This document shows, piece by piece, positions 9,638 through 21,911 of a stretch of 64,000 nucleotides of DNA. The notes under the pieces were generated by a model, which was not told the DNA's origin, did not search any database, and saw only the letters and a program-made list of their open reading frames with translations. Each line of letters opens with the position of its first letter. Within the stretch, counting starts at the first letter, position 1. The DNA comes from Chionoecetes opilio (Eukaryota; Arthropoda; Malacostraca; Decapoda; Majidae): the NCBI GenBank assembly GCA_016584305.1, contig JACEEZ010000417.1, positions 16,001 through 80,000 on the forward strand. The letters run 5' to 3'. A program made the position numbers and the translations under genes.

Positions 9638-12600
9638 CTGTCAGAGATAAAATAATGAGTCTCATCTCGCCCCAACTCCACCTTTTAGGCTTTTTTCTAT
9701 CCCCCCGAGTTTACGAGTTTATGAAAAAAAAGAGGGTGGGGGTTAAAAAAAAAAAAAAGGGAAATGACAATATTAAATTTTCCCCCAAACCCCCCTTTCC
9801 CCAAAACCCAAAAATAAGGAAATTTTTTTCCCCCCCCCCCCCCCCCCCAAAAAAAAAAAAAAAAAACTTTTTTTTAATTTTTCTCAAAAAGTTTTTTCTA
9901 TTCACTTTTAAAAAAAACCCTAAAAAAAACCTAAAAAATCCCTTTAAAACTCAAAAATATGGTGCTTTTCACAAAAACCCCGTCCCTTTTTTGGGGGGGC
10001 CCCCTTTAACAGGAGCAATCAAAAAAGCGGGAAAGGAAAAAAATTTTCCAAATTTTTTTTTCCCTGTAAAGGGAATTTTCCCCATCCAAAAATTTTTTAC
10101 TTTAATAAATAATATTTTTTATCTGGGGAAATTTTTTGTTTAAATTTATTTTTTTAATAAAAAAAATTAAAAACCCCATAAAAAATTTTATGGGGTTAAA
10201 AAAAATGAATAAATAATTTTCACGGGGAAATCGTCCCATAAAAATTTGGGAAAATTTTTAAACCATGGAGGCCCTTATTTTTTTAGAAAGGCAATTTTTT
10301 TGGCCTTTGGGGGAAATTTTTCATTTTCGAAAAGAAAAAAATGTTTAAATTGGAACAAAATAAATTTCCCTTCAAGGGGAATTTTCCTGTTAAAAGTTAT
10401 TAAATTTAAAAAATCAAATTAAAAAAAATTTTAAAGTTAAAAAATATTTTTAAATAATCCAAATGGTTTTCGTTTAATTTTTTTTTTTTTTTTTTTTTAA
10501 AAAAAATTTCCAAAGATAAGTTATTTTTTGTTAAACCAAATTTTGGGAGGGGAAAATTCATTTTGAAAAAAAATTTAAAATTTTCCCGCCATTTGTTGCC
10601 CTTTTGTTGTTCCCCCCCCAAAATTAAGGCCCCGACGGGGATTTTAGCCTTGAATTTCCCTTTTAACTCTTGGGGCTTTCAGGGGTTTTTAGGGGATTAA
10701 AAATTTTACCAGAAAAATTTTCCAAATAAAGTAATAATAAAAACCCCTTATTTTACCCGGAAAAATTAAATTTTAAAACCCCCAAATTTAACCCCGGACC
10801 AGCTTTTCCTTGGTTTTGGGTCCTAAAAAAAATTCAAGGGAAAGGGCCAATTTTAATCCGATAGGACCCGTTAAGGTATTTTGGCCCCCCAAATTTTGGT
10901 AAAAAAAAAAACCCGTTTTCCCTTTTAAAATTTTCCCTACCCCCCGTTAATTCCCCCAAAAACGTTTTCCATTGAATTTTGGAAAAGATTTTGGGTGAAT
11001 TAACAAACATTTAAAACCCTTTGATCGGCCCCGAAGGCTAACCTGTTTTTTTGGGGTAATTTTGGGCTAAAAAAGGACGGGGATTGCAAGGAAAAAAAGG
11101 GCCCCGTGGGGGTTAAAAACCCCAACCCCCACCAAACCCCACCAACTACCAAACCCCCTGAACCAAATTAACCACAGGGGGAAACCCCCTTTAATCCAAA
11201 AAGGCGGGCCCCCAACGCCTTTCCATTTTCCCGCACCCCCACCACCCACGCCCCAAATAGCCACTCACCCCCAAACACGGTTGACTATTTCTAAAAGTAT
11301 GCGGGTTTGTAAGGTAGGCTACTTACTTGTTTCTTACTTTTTTCAAGTTTAGGGGGTCATCCCTATGAAAGGGTTTACTATTTCAAAAGTATGTTGGGTT
11401 GAAAGGTATGAAAGGGGTTTTGACTTTTTCTCAAAGTATGGGGGGGTGTGACTTGTGGGGTTGAAAGGTTAAATTTTTTCTGGGTTTATAGGCTGAGGGG
11501 TGCGGGGGACGTTTTGGCGTGACGGGAAGGATGTAAAGTAAATACAGTCGTACCTCTGGCGCCCCTACATGGCATCTCATAACACAACAAACTGGAAAAC
11601 CCCAAAAACCCCCCAGCCCGGGGGGCTCCAACTGGAAACAGGGGTAGTTTTCCCGTTTTGGGGGAAGGAGGGGGAGGGGGGGGGAGGGCCCTCAAGGTCA
11701 TGCCAGTTCAGACATGCCCCTCTTTTTTTCCCCCTTTGCTGTCTTACATAAGGGGTCCGGAGCTAGTGAGTTTTAAATTTGACAATGGGGCCTACAAAAG
11801 GTTGAACTTTTTGAGGGGGTACGGGACCCCACCTGCCCAAAAGAAACCCTTTTCTTAAGCGCAGCCCCCCCCAGTGGGGGTTGAAAGGGGGGGCTCTTCC
11901 TTATTACCCCCAAAGTAAATTTTAAATTTGATTTTGGGAAACCCTACAAGGCTGACAAAATTCAATTTGTTCCAGGGCTTATTATAAACTGAAACTTAAG
12001 ACAAAATTTTTGGGGTGGGGGAAAAGGGTCACTTAAGACGCGCAAATTTAAAAGTGCTAATTAAGGATTTATTTGATTTAAAAGCTAAAAACTTTAAAAA
12101 CCATTTAAAAAATGTAGGAATCTTTAAAAAACTAAAGGATCTCTAGGATTTCCCCCAAAAAAAAAACACCCCCTTAAGACAAAATTATGTGGTGGAAAGG
12201 TCCTTAAGAAAAAGGGCAAAGGTCCGCATTAAAGAAATTCCCGGCCCCGGACAACCCCTTTAAAAGGACTTTTGCCCGTGACTGTTTTTTCCCGGTTTAG
12301 AAGCCCCTGCCCCAAAACAACCCCTCACCTCAGGTCTTCTCTATGTTGTCATGAGACAGAACCCCCGGAATATAGCCCCTGGACATAGACCACGTAAAAC
12401 TGCAAGGGGCCCCGGGATTTTTTAAAAAGGGCCCATGGGATTCCCATAAGGGTTTGACATAACATAAAGTTGCCCAAAAAATCTCTTTTGTTATGGAGCA
12501 AAAATTTTCCCCCATAGAAAGGGTTCCCCAGGGAGTTCCCCGCTGGGCACAACTTCGCGCTAAAAAGTAGCCTTTACATTACCCTAAAAGTCCTTAGAAA

Positions 12601-14949
12601 CATGGAAAAAAACGCTTGAAAACGTAAAATTTTGAGGCAAAAAATTATGTTAAAAACCTTTCAAAAATGAAAATAAAGAAAAATTAAAAGGGTTAATTAT
12701 ATTTACGGGGTTTAAAAAGATCCCCTAGAAAAGTTTTACACGGGGAAAGAATGTAAAAAAATTGTCTCTCCCTCCCTATAAATAAAAATGTTTTTATCTC
12801 CACAAGTAATGGTGGGAAGGGGGACGGGAAAGGGAAAAACAACAGGGAAAAACCCCGTAGTACAGAAGGGGAAAAGGGGCCCCCAAAACCAGGGAGGGGG
12901 TGCTGAAACCCGGGAGATTTCGGCAGTATACATATTTTATTAGGTAATATACTTTCCTTTTCTGTAGCTACGTTAAAACTGCCGTATCTTCTCTTCCTGG
13001 TCATCACTTCCTCCCTGGCCCATTGTTTCTTTCTCCTCCTTTACTACATGGTTTAAATTGGGGTTTACCTTTCCGTCCCCCTTTTTCCCCCATTACATTT
13101 GGAAATATGATGTTTATTTTTTTAAAAATTTTTTAGCGTTTTTTCCCATACTTCCCCCCTTTCCCCAAAAAAGCTTTGGGGGGCCTGTGGGAATGCGGGG
13201 GGTTTTAGGGTGGGGGGCTAAATAAAGCCCTCCCCCCAAAAAAACGTATTTTTTAGTTGTGTAAGAGTCAAAATTCCCCAAACTAGGGTAATTTTCCCCA
13301 GATAGGGGGAATTTTTCCTAACCCCTTTAAGCTCCGAGATTACAAGGCCCCCCTGTAATCCCAACCTAAACCTAAGCCCAAATTAAAACCCAACCCCCTA
13401 AGGGGGGCTCCCGCCCCCCCTTTACCCTTTGATAATCTAACCCAACGCGATAATCAAACCCCATAAACCATCCTAACTTGCGATAATCCCCCGATTTTCT
13501 AAAACCCAACCTAATGGGGGCCCCCGACACCCCCGGTAACCCCAAAATTTTTTTTTTTCTTTCTTCTTAAGGGAGGGGGGGGGGAGGGTGGGGTTTGGGC
13601 CCCGATACTCCCCCCGGTTTATTTTTTTTGTGAGGATCGTCAGCAGGGTCCCCCCGTTTCTTTGGGCTGAAAAATTTTAAATCAATTTTTCCCAGATCTA
13701 GGGAATTTTTACGCCCCCTACCCCCCCCTCAATAACTTTTGTGGTTTCCCAAAGGCACATTTTTTGGCACCCCCGCCCAAATATCCCCCCCATTTTCCCC
13801 CAAGGGGGTTGGGGCCCAAAAAATTGGTTTTGGGGGGGAAAAAGGGGGGGAGTTTTTTGGGCAAACCCCACAAACCCAAACCTGTTATTTTATAGGGGGG
13901 AGAAAAACAAACAATTTTTTACGTGCGTCTCAAACCCTTTTCCTCTTTTGGGACCTGCATTTCCCCCCTCTTTTTCCCCCTTTTTTCCCCCCCCGGGCCC
14001 CGGACAAACCCTTTCCAATGAGGATTTTTGGCTTTTTGTTAGGGGAAAGGGTTTAAAAATGGAGGGTTTTTTTAGGTTTTGTGAATCTTTAAAAGGGGGA
14101 GGGTTTGGTTAGTGAACCCCAAAGGGGGGGTTACGTTACTTAATTTTTTGTCATATACGCTTCTTACTAAAAAAAAATTTGAATCCCAAAAATAATGATT
14201 TGCGAAAAAAAAACTCTTGAGAGGGTTTTTTAAAATTTCCCTTAAGGTAAACCCAAAAGCCCCCACTCCCCAAATTTTTAGGGGAATTTTTGGGGCCTAG
14301 TGTAAAAAAAAATTAAAACCCGTTTTTCCCAAATAAATTTCATTTTTGTTTTTTTTCCCGGGAAATGTATCCCACACGTGCCTTTAAGCTGGGAAAGATA
14401 GCCCTCCAGAAAAGGGAGATATGACCTTTGCCCTAGGTAAACAAATCCCCCCCTTTCCCTAATTTCTGCCAAAAACAAAAGCAAAATTTATTATAAACCC
14501 TCAATACTAAATGAAAAAAAATAAGCCTTCGAAAAAAAAAGTTGTTTCCCAAAAAAAAAACAATTTTAAAACCCTTTTTTTCATCCTTTCCATCTATGTA
14601 GGGGGTGGAAAATGTCGTCCTTTTTCCCCCAAAAATTTCCGTTGGCGAGGGGAAATTTTCGATTGTTTTTTCTCGCACCCCCCCCCAAAATTTTTTTTGG
14701 GAGCCTTAAAAAAGATTTCGTAAATTCCCCTTTCGGGTTGGAAAAAAAAGTTTTTTTGAAAACCACTGTCCATTGGGCCTTGCAGTAAACTTAATTTTTT
14801 TTTTTTGCCGGGGGGCATCCCCTTCCTTCCCAAAACCCCCAATTTTTGTTTTTTAAATTTTCGTTTCCGCGCCCTTTTTTTCCTTTTTTTTTAACCCCCC
14901 TTCCCTTTACGCGGATGCATTCCAAAATTTTTTTTTGGTTAAGCCCCCT

Positions 14950-16355
14950 TAAATTTTTTCGTCATTCAATTTAGCCGAAAAATTTTTCTTTTTCCCCGAA
15001 AACCCGGTTGGGCCCCGGAAAAAAATTGTTTTTTCATTTTACCGGCTTTCAAAATAATTTATCCTTAGGGATTCCAATTAGGGGGGTTTATTTGCCAAAC
15101 ATGGGGAAAACCCAAAATATTGAATTTTCTATTTATCGAAAATTTTGGAATTTTTCGTTATTAAAAATATTTTTAAAACCCCCCGGGGATTGCGACGGAA
15201 TATTTTCCCCCCCCCAAAGGGGTTTTGGGAAAAGGGGGCCCTTTTGGGGGTTCCATTTATTCCCTTTAAATATTGGTTTTTATTTTGAATGTTATTTTTT
15301 TGTAATTTCCAAAATTTTGTTTTTTCCTTTAAAAACCCAAAACCCCAGTTTTTTTTTGCCTTTTAAGGAAAATGCCCCGGGCCCTGGTTTTTCCCCCTGA
15401 ATTTAGTCATTATTTCCATTTAAAATTTAGGTCCCCCTTTTTCACCTAAAGGGGCCCTAGAAGCCCCAATTTAAAAAGGTTTCCCCCCGGCTCCTTTTTG
15501 AGCTTTAAATTTTAAGGAACCCCCCAAAAACGGTTCTTTAATTAAAACAACAACCAACATTTTCCCAACATTTTTTTTTTCTCAAGCTAATTTTATCCCA
15601 TGTTCTTTAAATTTTTAAAAAAATATTAAGGGAAATAAATTTCCCCCATTTTGGGAAAAAAACCGATTGAAAGGAAAATTTAATTTAAGAATTTATGCCC
15701 TGGCTTTCATCATTAATTGGGAAAAAATTTAGCAAGGGGCAATAAGTTTTTTTTTTTCCCATTTTTCTTTATGAACCCCTTTTATGCAAAGTTTTTCTCG
15801 GGAAGACTTACCCCGTTTCCAAAAAAAAAAAGGGGTTCCCCTAAAAAATTAGTTTTTTGTTTAGGGGGTTTTTCATTTTTAAAAACCCTGTTTTCTGGTT
15901 TTTGGGAAATTAACCACATTAAAAGGCCAAAACCTTTTTCGGAAATTACCAAGTAAAAACATATTTTAAAATGAAAAAACCAGGGGTTAAAATGGAAAAA
16001 TCGCCGGGGGGTTAGAACCCCCCTAAATCCTTTATTTTCCCCCGCACCCCTTGCAGCCCCGGAGTTAAAAATGGTCCCTAAAAATCCCCGATAAATGGTT
16101 TTAGAAACCCGGGAATTTTAAAAAAAACCCCCCAATTTAAATTTTTTTTTTTCATCCCCTAAATTTTTCTCTTGGAAGGGTTTAAAACCCCCTACCCTGG
16201 TTTTTTTTTAAAATTTCCATGGGGGTTGAGTTCCTTTTTTGTCCCTCAATGTTATGGTTAAATCAAGGTTTTGGGGGGACTTTTCGAGGGGCCCCGCATC
16301 TTGAGTTTTAAAACCAAAAACACCTTTGTTTATTTAAATTTTTTTTTAACTGCCC
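14950..16355. repeat. Blurred direct copy of 16.88-18.33 kb
   Basis: Landmarks occur in the same order in both: TTCGTCATTCAATT (14957 / 16888), the GCAGCCCCGGAG block (about 16050 / 18031), the TTTTTTTCATC block (about 16150 / 18130) and GAGTTCCTTTT (about 16230 / 18207). The copy shows homopolymer smoothing throughout. It is either a tandem duplicate or, more likely, the same locus assembled twice. Confidence 0.65.
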
Positions 16356-17220
16356 CGGACGTTATTATTGTATAATCATAGCGAAATACTCGCCAGGGCT
16401 GGTGGCAGCTAATCCCTAACCTAAACCTTATTATCCTTCCCCTTAAGTATACCCCCTTGTTCAGTACTCTCCGTAGTGAGAAGTGGTCACACTACAATCA
16501 GATAGTGAAGTCAGAAGATATTTAAATCCTTCATTCAAGTTGTAATCTTTTATCAAATCATCCCCAAATAATATCATTCAAGTAACGTTGACCAGTTATA
16601 AAAACCCCATACCAGTGACCCCCAATTTCTGTCAACACATTACCATGGACGGCCTTGAGCAAGCATTTTCCCTGTCCACTCCAGCTGTTCCATGGTCATC
16701 ACGCAGCAGCTGCACTGCTCAGTGCCTGCTGCATCTTGCCAGTGGCGAGGAAACAATCATAATGTTATTATACATTTTCATTCCCGCTGTCAGTGTATGG
16801 TTCCTTTTTATTTACTCTGGAGGAATGATTCACGAGAGTGACATACATAATTCCCTCATGGTTCAGCCGATACCTCTTGACAAGTTCTTCGTCATTCAAT
16901 TAGCCGAGAGACGTCTCTTCTGGCACGAAAATGCCTGAGTTGGCGCTGGCGGAAGAGTTGTTTTGCTGCCATGTTGACGGCTTATGTCAACATAAGGATC
17001 CTTATGGGACCTCCGGACATCCCCTAGCGCTTATGGGCAACTTTATGGGAAAAACACGAGCACTTATGGAATTTTCGGTGATATATGGCGAACTTCGCCA
17101 TTTTGTCTGCTTATGGGAAAACCATAAGCTATTATAAATACGGGCCAGGCTGGACTGCGCACGGAATATCGGCCCGTCGCACAAGGGGCTGAAGTCGGAG
17201 GGCCGCTCGGATTCAATATT
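16356..17220. other. Unassigned DNA with one open frame (16588-16938)
   Basis: Clean sequence resumes at about 16356. An open frame at 16588-16938 (+) contains an ATG in good context at 16644 (ACCATGGACGG), about 45 bases after a TTATAAAAA motif. I do not recognise the predicted product; a hydrophobic stretch (IIMLLYIFIPAVSVWFLFIY) is visible. No splice partners or homologous motif are seen, so I do not call a gene. Positions 16970-17170 have repeated CTTATGG motifs. Confidence 0.3.
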
Positions 17221-18000
17221 CATATACGGATCATATAGACTGGTTTATCAAGTATATATGGTATATTGTAATCTTCGTAAATGTTTTGTTCTATAATATT
17301 ATCAAATAAAAAACAGTAAAACACGCTAAAGAAATGCCATTACGAGACTCTGAAGAAAATATGCATGAACTTAATATTCACTTCAACTCTCGCCATTTAA
17401 AACTTTACGAGTCAACTTTTTATCATGAAGGGTATCAATAGAAGCGCAATTTTATTAGCTTTCCATTGCTATATTTCGTATCTGATAAATGAATTAGAAC
17501 TATGCATAAATTAGCGTTAACTAACTAAATAAAATCATCAATCGGGTAATTTTCCCGATTGATGAGGTTATTATTTAGTCAAAGCTAATTTATACATGGT
17601 ACTAATTCATTTATCAGAAAACGAAATATATAGGTAAATAAATAACCTCATCAATCGGGAAAATTACCCGATTGATGAGGTTATTTATTTATTTAACGCT
17701 AATTTATGCATGGTCTAATTCATTTATCAGATAACGAAATATAGCAATGGAAAGCTAATAAATTGCGCTACTATTGATACCCTTCATGATAAAAGTTGAC
17801 TCGCAAAGTTTTAAATGGCGAAGAGTTGAAGTGAATATTAAGTTCATGCATATTTCTTCAGTCTCGTAATGGCATTTCTTTAGCGTGTTTTACTGTTTTT
17901 TATTTGATAATATTATAGAAAAAACATTTACGAAGATTACAGTATATCATAATTATATACTGATAAACCAGTCTATATGAAAAGTCCATAGACCTCTATA
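17221..18000. repeat. Palindromic element, about 780 bp
   Basis: The two arms are reverse complements around about 17607. The left outer arm, ATAGACTGGTTTATCA, pairs with TGATAAACCAGTCTATAT at the right. Inner blocks such as AATTAGCGTTAACTA and TTATCAAATAAA are also mirrored. Two short perfect hairpins (ATCAATCGGGTAA / TTCCCGATTGAT type) sit at about 17536-17580 and 17640-17690. Same family as the 1.4-kb palindromes at about 33.06-34.47 and 40.55-41.95 kb. Confidence 0.8.
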
Positions 18001-18593
18001 TCTCTTTGTTCGGCGCCCCGCAGGCCCCTATGCAGCCCCGGAGATCAAAATATGGTCGCGTGAACAATCCAGGTATACAGTGGTCTATGACCTGGAATAT
18101 CAATTTCGCCCAAAACAACTCGATTTTTTTTTCATCGTCGTAGTCTTCTCTTTGTAGGTTGTACATATTCATGGTTATGATAGTATTAAAATACCTTATT
18201 AATTGAGTTCCTTTTGTTGTCTTTCCTCATAATAAGTAGTGGTACATCATGGTTTAAGTGTTACTTGACGAGCCAATGCATACTCTGAGTCTATACCAAC
18301 ATCACCAACTTTGCTTTGATTTATTTATTACTCCATTATCTTCATACTCATCATTCATGGGAGGGGCATAGGGTCTTTTGATAAACATATAAAGGTATAT
18401 ATTATAAAGGTCTATATAAAGGTACTCTATTCTTGGTCAAGGAGGGAGAACATAACAGCTTAGTTGAATGGACCCAACCCATAAATACATCACAGTTGTT
18501 TACCGCGGTGCATTGTGGGGATAAGTCGGGGTCATGAGGCAGAGCGGGCGGGCCCTATCCAGTGAAGAAAGACAACGCGTTGTGTCCTTAAAT

Positions 18594-18754
18594 ATGCCTC
18601 CTGCAAACTGTTGTGTTCCATATTGTGTTGCAATAAGTAGACGAACTCCTTCTTTACGGTTGTACCAACTTTTAAATGCTGAGAATAGAAAGATATATTG
18701 GATAAAGCTCATAAGAAACGACAATCTGTGGACTCCATCACAGACACCTATCAA
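18594..18754 (+). pseudogene. THAP zinc-finger first exon of a transposase
   Basis: Starts MPPANCCVPYC, giving the MP...C-x3-C opening of THAP fingers, and continues to NRKIYWIKLIRNDNLWTPS, which matches the conserved W-and-arginine region of that fold. The reading frame meets a GTAACT donor at 18755, just before the expected second zinc pair (C-x2-H), so that part is presumably in a following exon that I cannot find. The rest of the transposase is absent. Confidence 0.55.
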
Positions 18755-19108
18755 GTAACTCATTTCAACTGCTTGAATCTTAATTAGGCCTCCGACATAT
18801 ATTCCACGTCCAGGTCTGACTTGCATATGTTACTGTCGGCACTAGTATGCTATCCCTAAGCGCCTTCCTTACTCACTGTCCTTTCATTACGCGCCCCTAG
18901 GACCCACTACTTTCCTTCCTTGTAGGCAGGGCTCTCTCTCTTATCTCCCTTCCGTGCCTCCATACTTGCACAGGATAGAGCCATTAACTGTCCATTCATC
19001 ATTATTTTACATTGCTTCTGGCTCTCAATTCTCATTCTATATTGATCTTCAAACTCAATAACTTCACTCTTTGGTTTCTACCAAAACACTAGCACTTTAC
19101 TTTTAGCC

Positions 19109-19538
19109 AATCACCGCCGCAATGTTGCTTCTCTTGCTCTCTTCTACCGTTATTTTCATGCTCACTGCTCTTCTGAACTTGCTAACTGCATGCCTCCCCA
19201 CTCCCGCGGCCTCGCTGCACAAGACTTCTCTCATTCCCATCCCTATTCCGTCCATCTTCCTAATGCAAGAGTTAATCAGTATCTTTACTCTTTCATCCCT
19301 TTCACTGGTAAACTCTGGAACTCTCTTCCTGTTTCTATTTTTCCACTTCCTAGACTTAAATCTTTTCAAAAGAAGAGTAACAAGACACCTCCCGAAACTA
19401 AATTGGCCCACCCCTTTGTTTTTATTTTATTCTTACTGTCTTCTTTATAGGGACTGGCAACTAAGCGGGCTTGTGTTACCCATTTTTGTGTGCCTTTGGC
19501 CCGTTCCCTGTGATGTAAAAAAAAAAAAAAAAAAAAAG
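19109..19538 (+). mobile_element. 5'-truncated Jockey-like LINE 3' end
   Basis: Nearly the same sequence as 26.36-26.77 kb, the 3' end of the longer LINE. It starts at AATCACCGCCGCAATG and ends GGGACTGGCAACTAAGCGGG..., then a pure A run of about 21 at 19518-19538. 5' truncation plus a poly-A tail indicates target-primed reverse transcription. Confidence 0.85.
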
Positions 19539-19929
19539 CCACATTAACTTTCAGTTTCCTCCTCACACAAACAGTACTGAGTTCATTTTCCAATTTTGAA
19601 AACCTTTTTAACTTGCTAGTATATTTACAGGGCATCTGCATACACTATAGTATTGAGTTCCCCCTTTTTTATTTTCATTTATCTAACTTATCTTACACAA
19701 ACTCACCAAATTTTTGCGTCCCTTTTTTGATTACCCATTTATAAAAAAAGTTTCATAACCACAGCACCCAAATTTTTTTTTTATTTATCTGATTACTCCA
19801 TAAACAAGTTTCATAAACAATGTAAGTAACATTAAAAAACCCGATGTATACCCTTAACTTTTTTGAGGAAAAACGCAAAAAAGGGAAATCAAATTTAAAA
19901 AGGAACGAACATAAAAACTACTATCTAAC

Positions 19930-20345
19930 CATGAATTTACATCCACAAAGAGGAGCTACGACGATGGAAAAAATTTAGAGTTTTTTTTGCCGAAATTTAT
20001 ATTCCAGGGCATTTGCCTATTACCGAGCTTGTTCTCGCTGACAAAACTAGAGAAGACCTGACGAGATGCTGGTGATATGCAAAGGCTTTTCAAAAAGGAA
20101 AACAGAGTCACAGCAGAGCCTCGTCAAAAAATAAGCAAGTGGGAGGGATGCCCCTACCCTTGTTTCTTACCTCTTGACGAAGCTCTGCTGTGACTCTGTT
20201 TTCTTGGTTGAAAAGCCTCTGCACATCAGCCTCACTCGGTCTCTCTAGTGTTGTCAGCGAGAACGGGCTTGGTATATACACTGAATACATTTCCACATAA
20301 ACCAATTTCGAAATTCTTTCATCGTCGTAGTCTTCTTCCCTACGT
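19930..20345. repeat. Inverted repeat with coding-like arm
   Basis: Arms of about 100-170 bp are mirrored around about 20136. For example, GACGATGGAAAAAATTT pairs with the AAATTCTTTCATCGTC region, and CAGAGTCACAGCAGAGC pairs with GCTCTGCTGTGACTCTG. The minus strand at 20108-20305 stays open and encodes a charged helix-like stretch (RPSEADVQRLFNQENRV), probably a transposase fragment. No family can be named. Confidence 0.5.
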
Positions 20346-20420
20346 AGGTCACCCGCGGCGCCCCATTATCTCCACAATGCACACGGTAAACAAACCGTGA
20401 CGTATTTATTCGGGCCCAAA

Positions 20421-21754
20421 TTTAAAACCTCCCAATAAGGAAACAAAACAAGTTTTCACAAACCATAATTAAAAGTTGAAATAGAAAAAAAGTAATTATG
20501 AAATACGAAATATCAAAGATAATAAGTTAGATTTTGAGGGTGAACAGGACACAAAATTAATGAAAATACATATTATTGCAGCTATCCACACGTTTGAAAA
20601 ATTCCAACCTGACGCGACTGTGGAAATTATCCTAAACACCCTCTCATAATTGGGTAGAGTGGTGGTTTTGTTTCTCCTCCCCCCCTTGTGAGTGAAGTAG
20701 TTTCCGCTCGTGATAGGAGTGTATAGGGATGTATATATATATATAATTATAATGGTAATGGGTAATAATTAAGGAAATTTAAGTAAATGATTAGTACTGG
20801 GTTTAGGATAAATTAATATTCCCAGTGGTTAATAAACATTGCACTTAAATAATTAGCACCTTAATTTGGAGCGCGGTCATTGTTTAGCGCCCAATAAATA
20901 CAAAGCCACTAAGATTTCTGTACGTGGCTATAGGTGGGGTGGCCGCTAGCCGCTGCCTATCGGAGAACCCGTACCTCCAGCATTCGTGATAGTAACATCT
21001 ATTAAACTATCAGTAAAATCCACACCCTCATGGGAGAAAGATCTAATATACGTGCTTATCTATACGTATAGTACACTCTAGACATCCGAGGAGTTAACAA
21101 TTTTTATTAAAATATACGTGCTTGTTATAAAACAAGTACGAGACACCCAGACCCTCCGTGAGGATAACATCAATTGTTAATAGACTTTGCTTGTCTACAA
21201 GGATAGTACAGCCAGACCCTCCGTCGAGTTAATATCTCTTCTCTGATTAATATGAAGAGATGTTGTACATACTTTAATTTGTACATATAGTGATAAAACA
21301 ATAGGACATGTGTTAAGATCAACACACTGATGATAGCCGTGCGTCAGTAACTTGGTGTAATAACCACTTGACGCCCCACGATTACGCCTCCACCTCCGCT
21401 CTTGTCATTCACGGGCGGCCTCGATCCCGGCGACCACATCGGATCACAAGATCATTGCAGTATTAAATACAAGACCTACAGCCGTTTTCAACCCACTATC
21501 CACCGATAAGTATCCTAGTTAGTTAATTAGCTGGGTATGGAAGTCGGGCGGGGAAATTTTATGGGTTTGAAGTTAGGTAAGAAACTCAGATTAAATATGT
21601 ATGTGATATAAATTCCCACACCGACAATATACAAGTTTAAATTTGGGAACTACGTAGTTGTAACCTTATTACAATAATACATGCATAAAAAGCAGCAATT
21701 AATCAATCAGTTTGGCCGTGGCTGTTAATTTTCCTGGCAGAGCATTTTCATGGC
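20421..21754. other. AT-rich intergenic DNA, no gene seen
   Basis: The stretch is AT-rich. Loosely repeated blocks containing CCAGACCCTCCGT and TACGTGCTT (about 21050-21230) suggest a decayed tandem element. No coding exon or RNA gene is seen. Confidence 0.4.
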
Positions 21755-21776
21755 CCTAGTTGTACAAGTTTACAAG

Positions 21777-21782
21777 TTTATT
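21777..21782 (-). promoter_or_regulatory. Poly(A) signal of oxidase copy B
   Basis: AATAAA on the minus strand, about 130 bases past the stop codon at 21912, in a short 3' untranslated region with no other obvious signal. Confidence 0.7.
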
Positions 21783-21911
21783 CCGAAAGGGGGAGGAAAA
21801 TTACAAAGAGGGGGGACAAGGATACAAAGAGCAGAATAAGAATAAAAAAGGTGCCGGGCGGTCCGACTTGCTGTATTTAGGTGGTCCATCGCAGAGGTGT
21901 TCAGCAGAGGA

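Larger units (their letters stand above)
8030..16355. other. Homopolymer-distorted sequence, no reliable gene calls
   Basis: Base composition changes abruptly to long runs of a single base, chiefly AAAA, TTTT, CCCC and GGGG. Where a clean paralogue exists (8.0-9.75 kb against 28.0-28.8 kb; 14.95-16.35 kb against 16.88-18.33 kb), isolated bases next to a run have been replaced by the run base. This looks like a consensus-quality failure rather than biology. The many short ORFs here (for example 9655-10143, 13739-14112 and 15008-15400) should not be treated as genes. Segments at 11.2-11.8 kb are blurred relatives of 44.48-44.78 kb. Confidence 0.75.
18460..20420. mobile_element. THAP-type DNA transposon remnant
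   Basis: The outer ends are inverted. Left: CCCATAAATACATCAC, then GTTTACCGCGGTGCATTGTG. Right, reverse-complemented: ATAAATACGTCAC, then GTTTACCGTGTGCATTGTG. Inside are a THAP-like first exon (18594-18754), an inserted 5'-truncated LINE (19109-19538) and a large inverted repeat (about 19930-20345). THAP domains occur in P-element and Kolobok transposases. No target duplication could be fixed, so the superfamily is left open. Confidence 0.5.

Noticed and set aside
9655..15956. Numerous Lys/Asn/Phe/Pro/Gly-rich ORFs
   Set aside because: They lie in homopolymer-distorted sequence; run lengthening removes stops.
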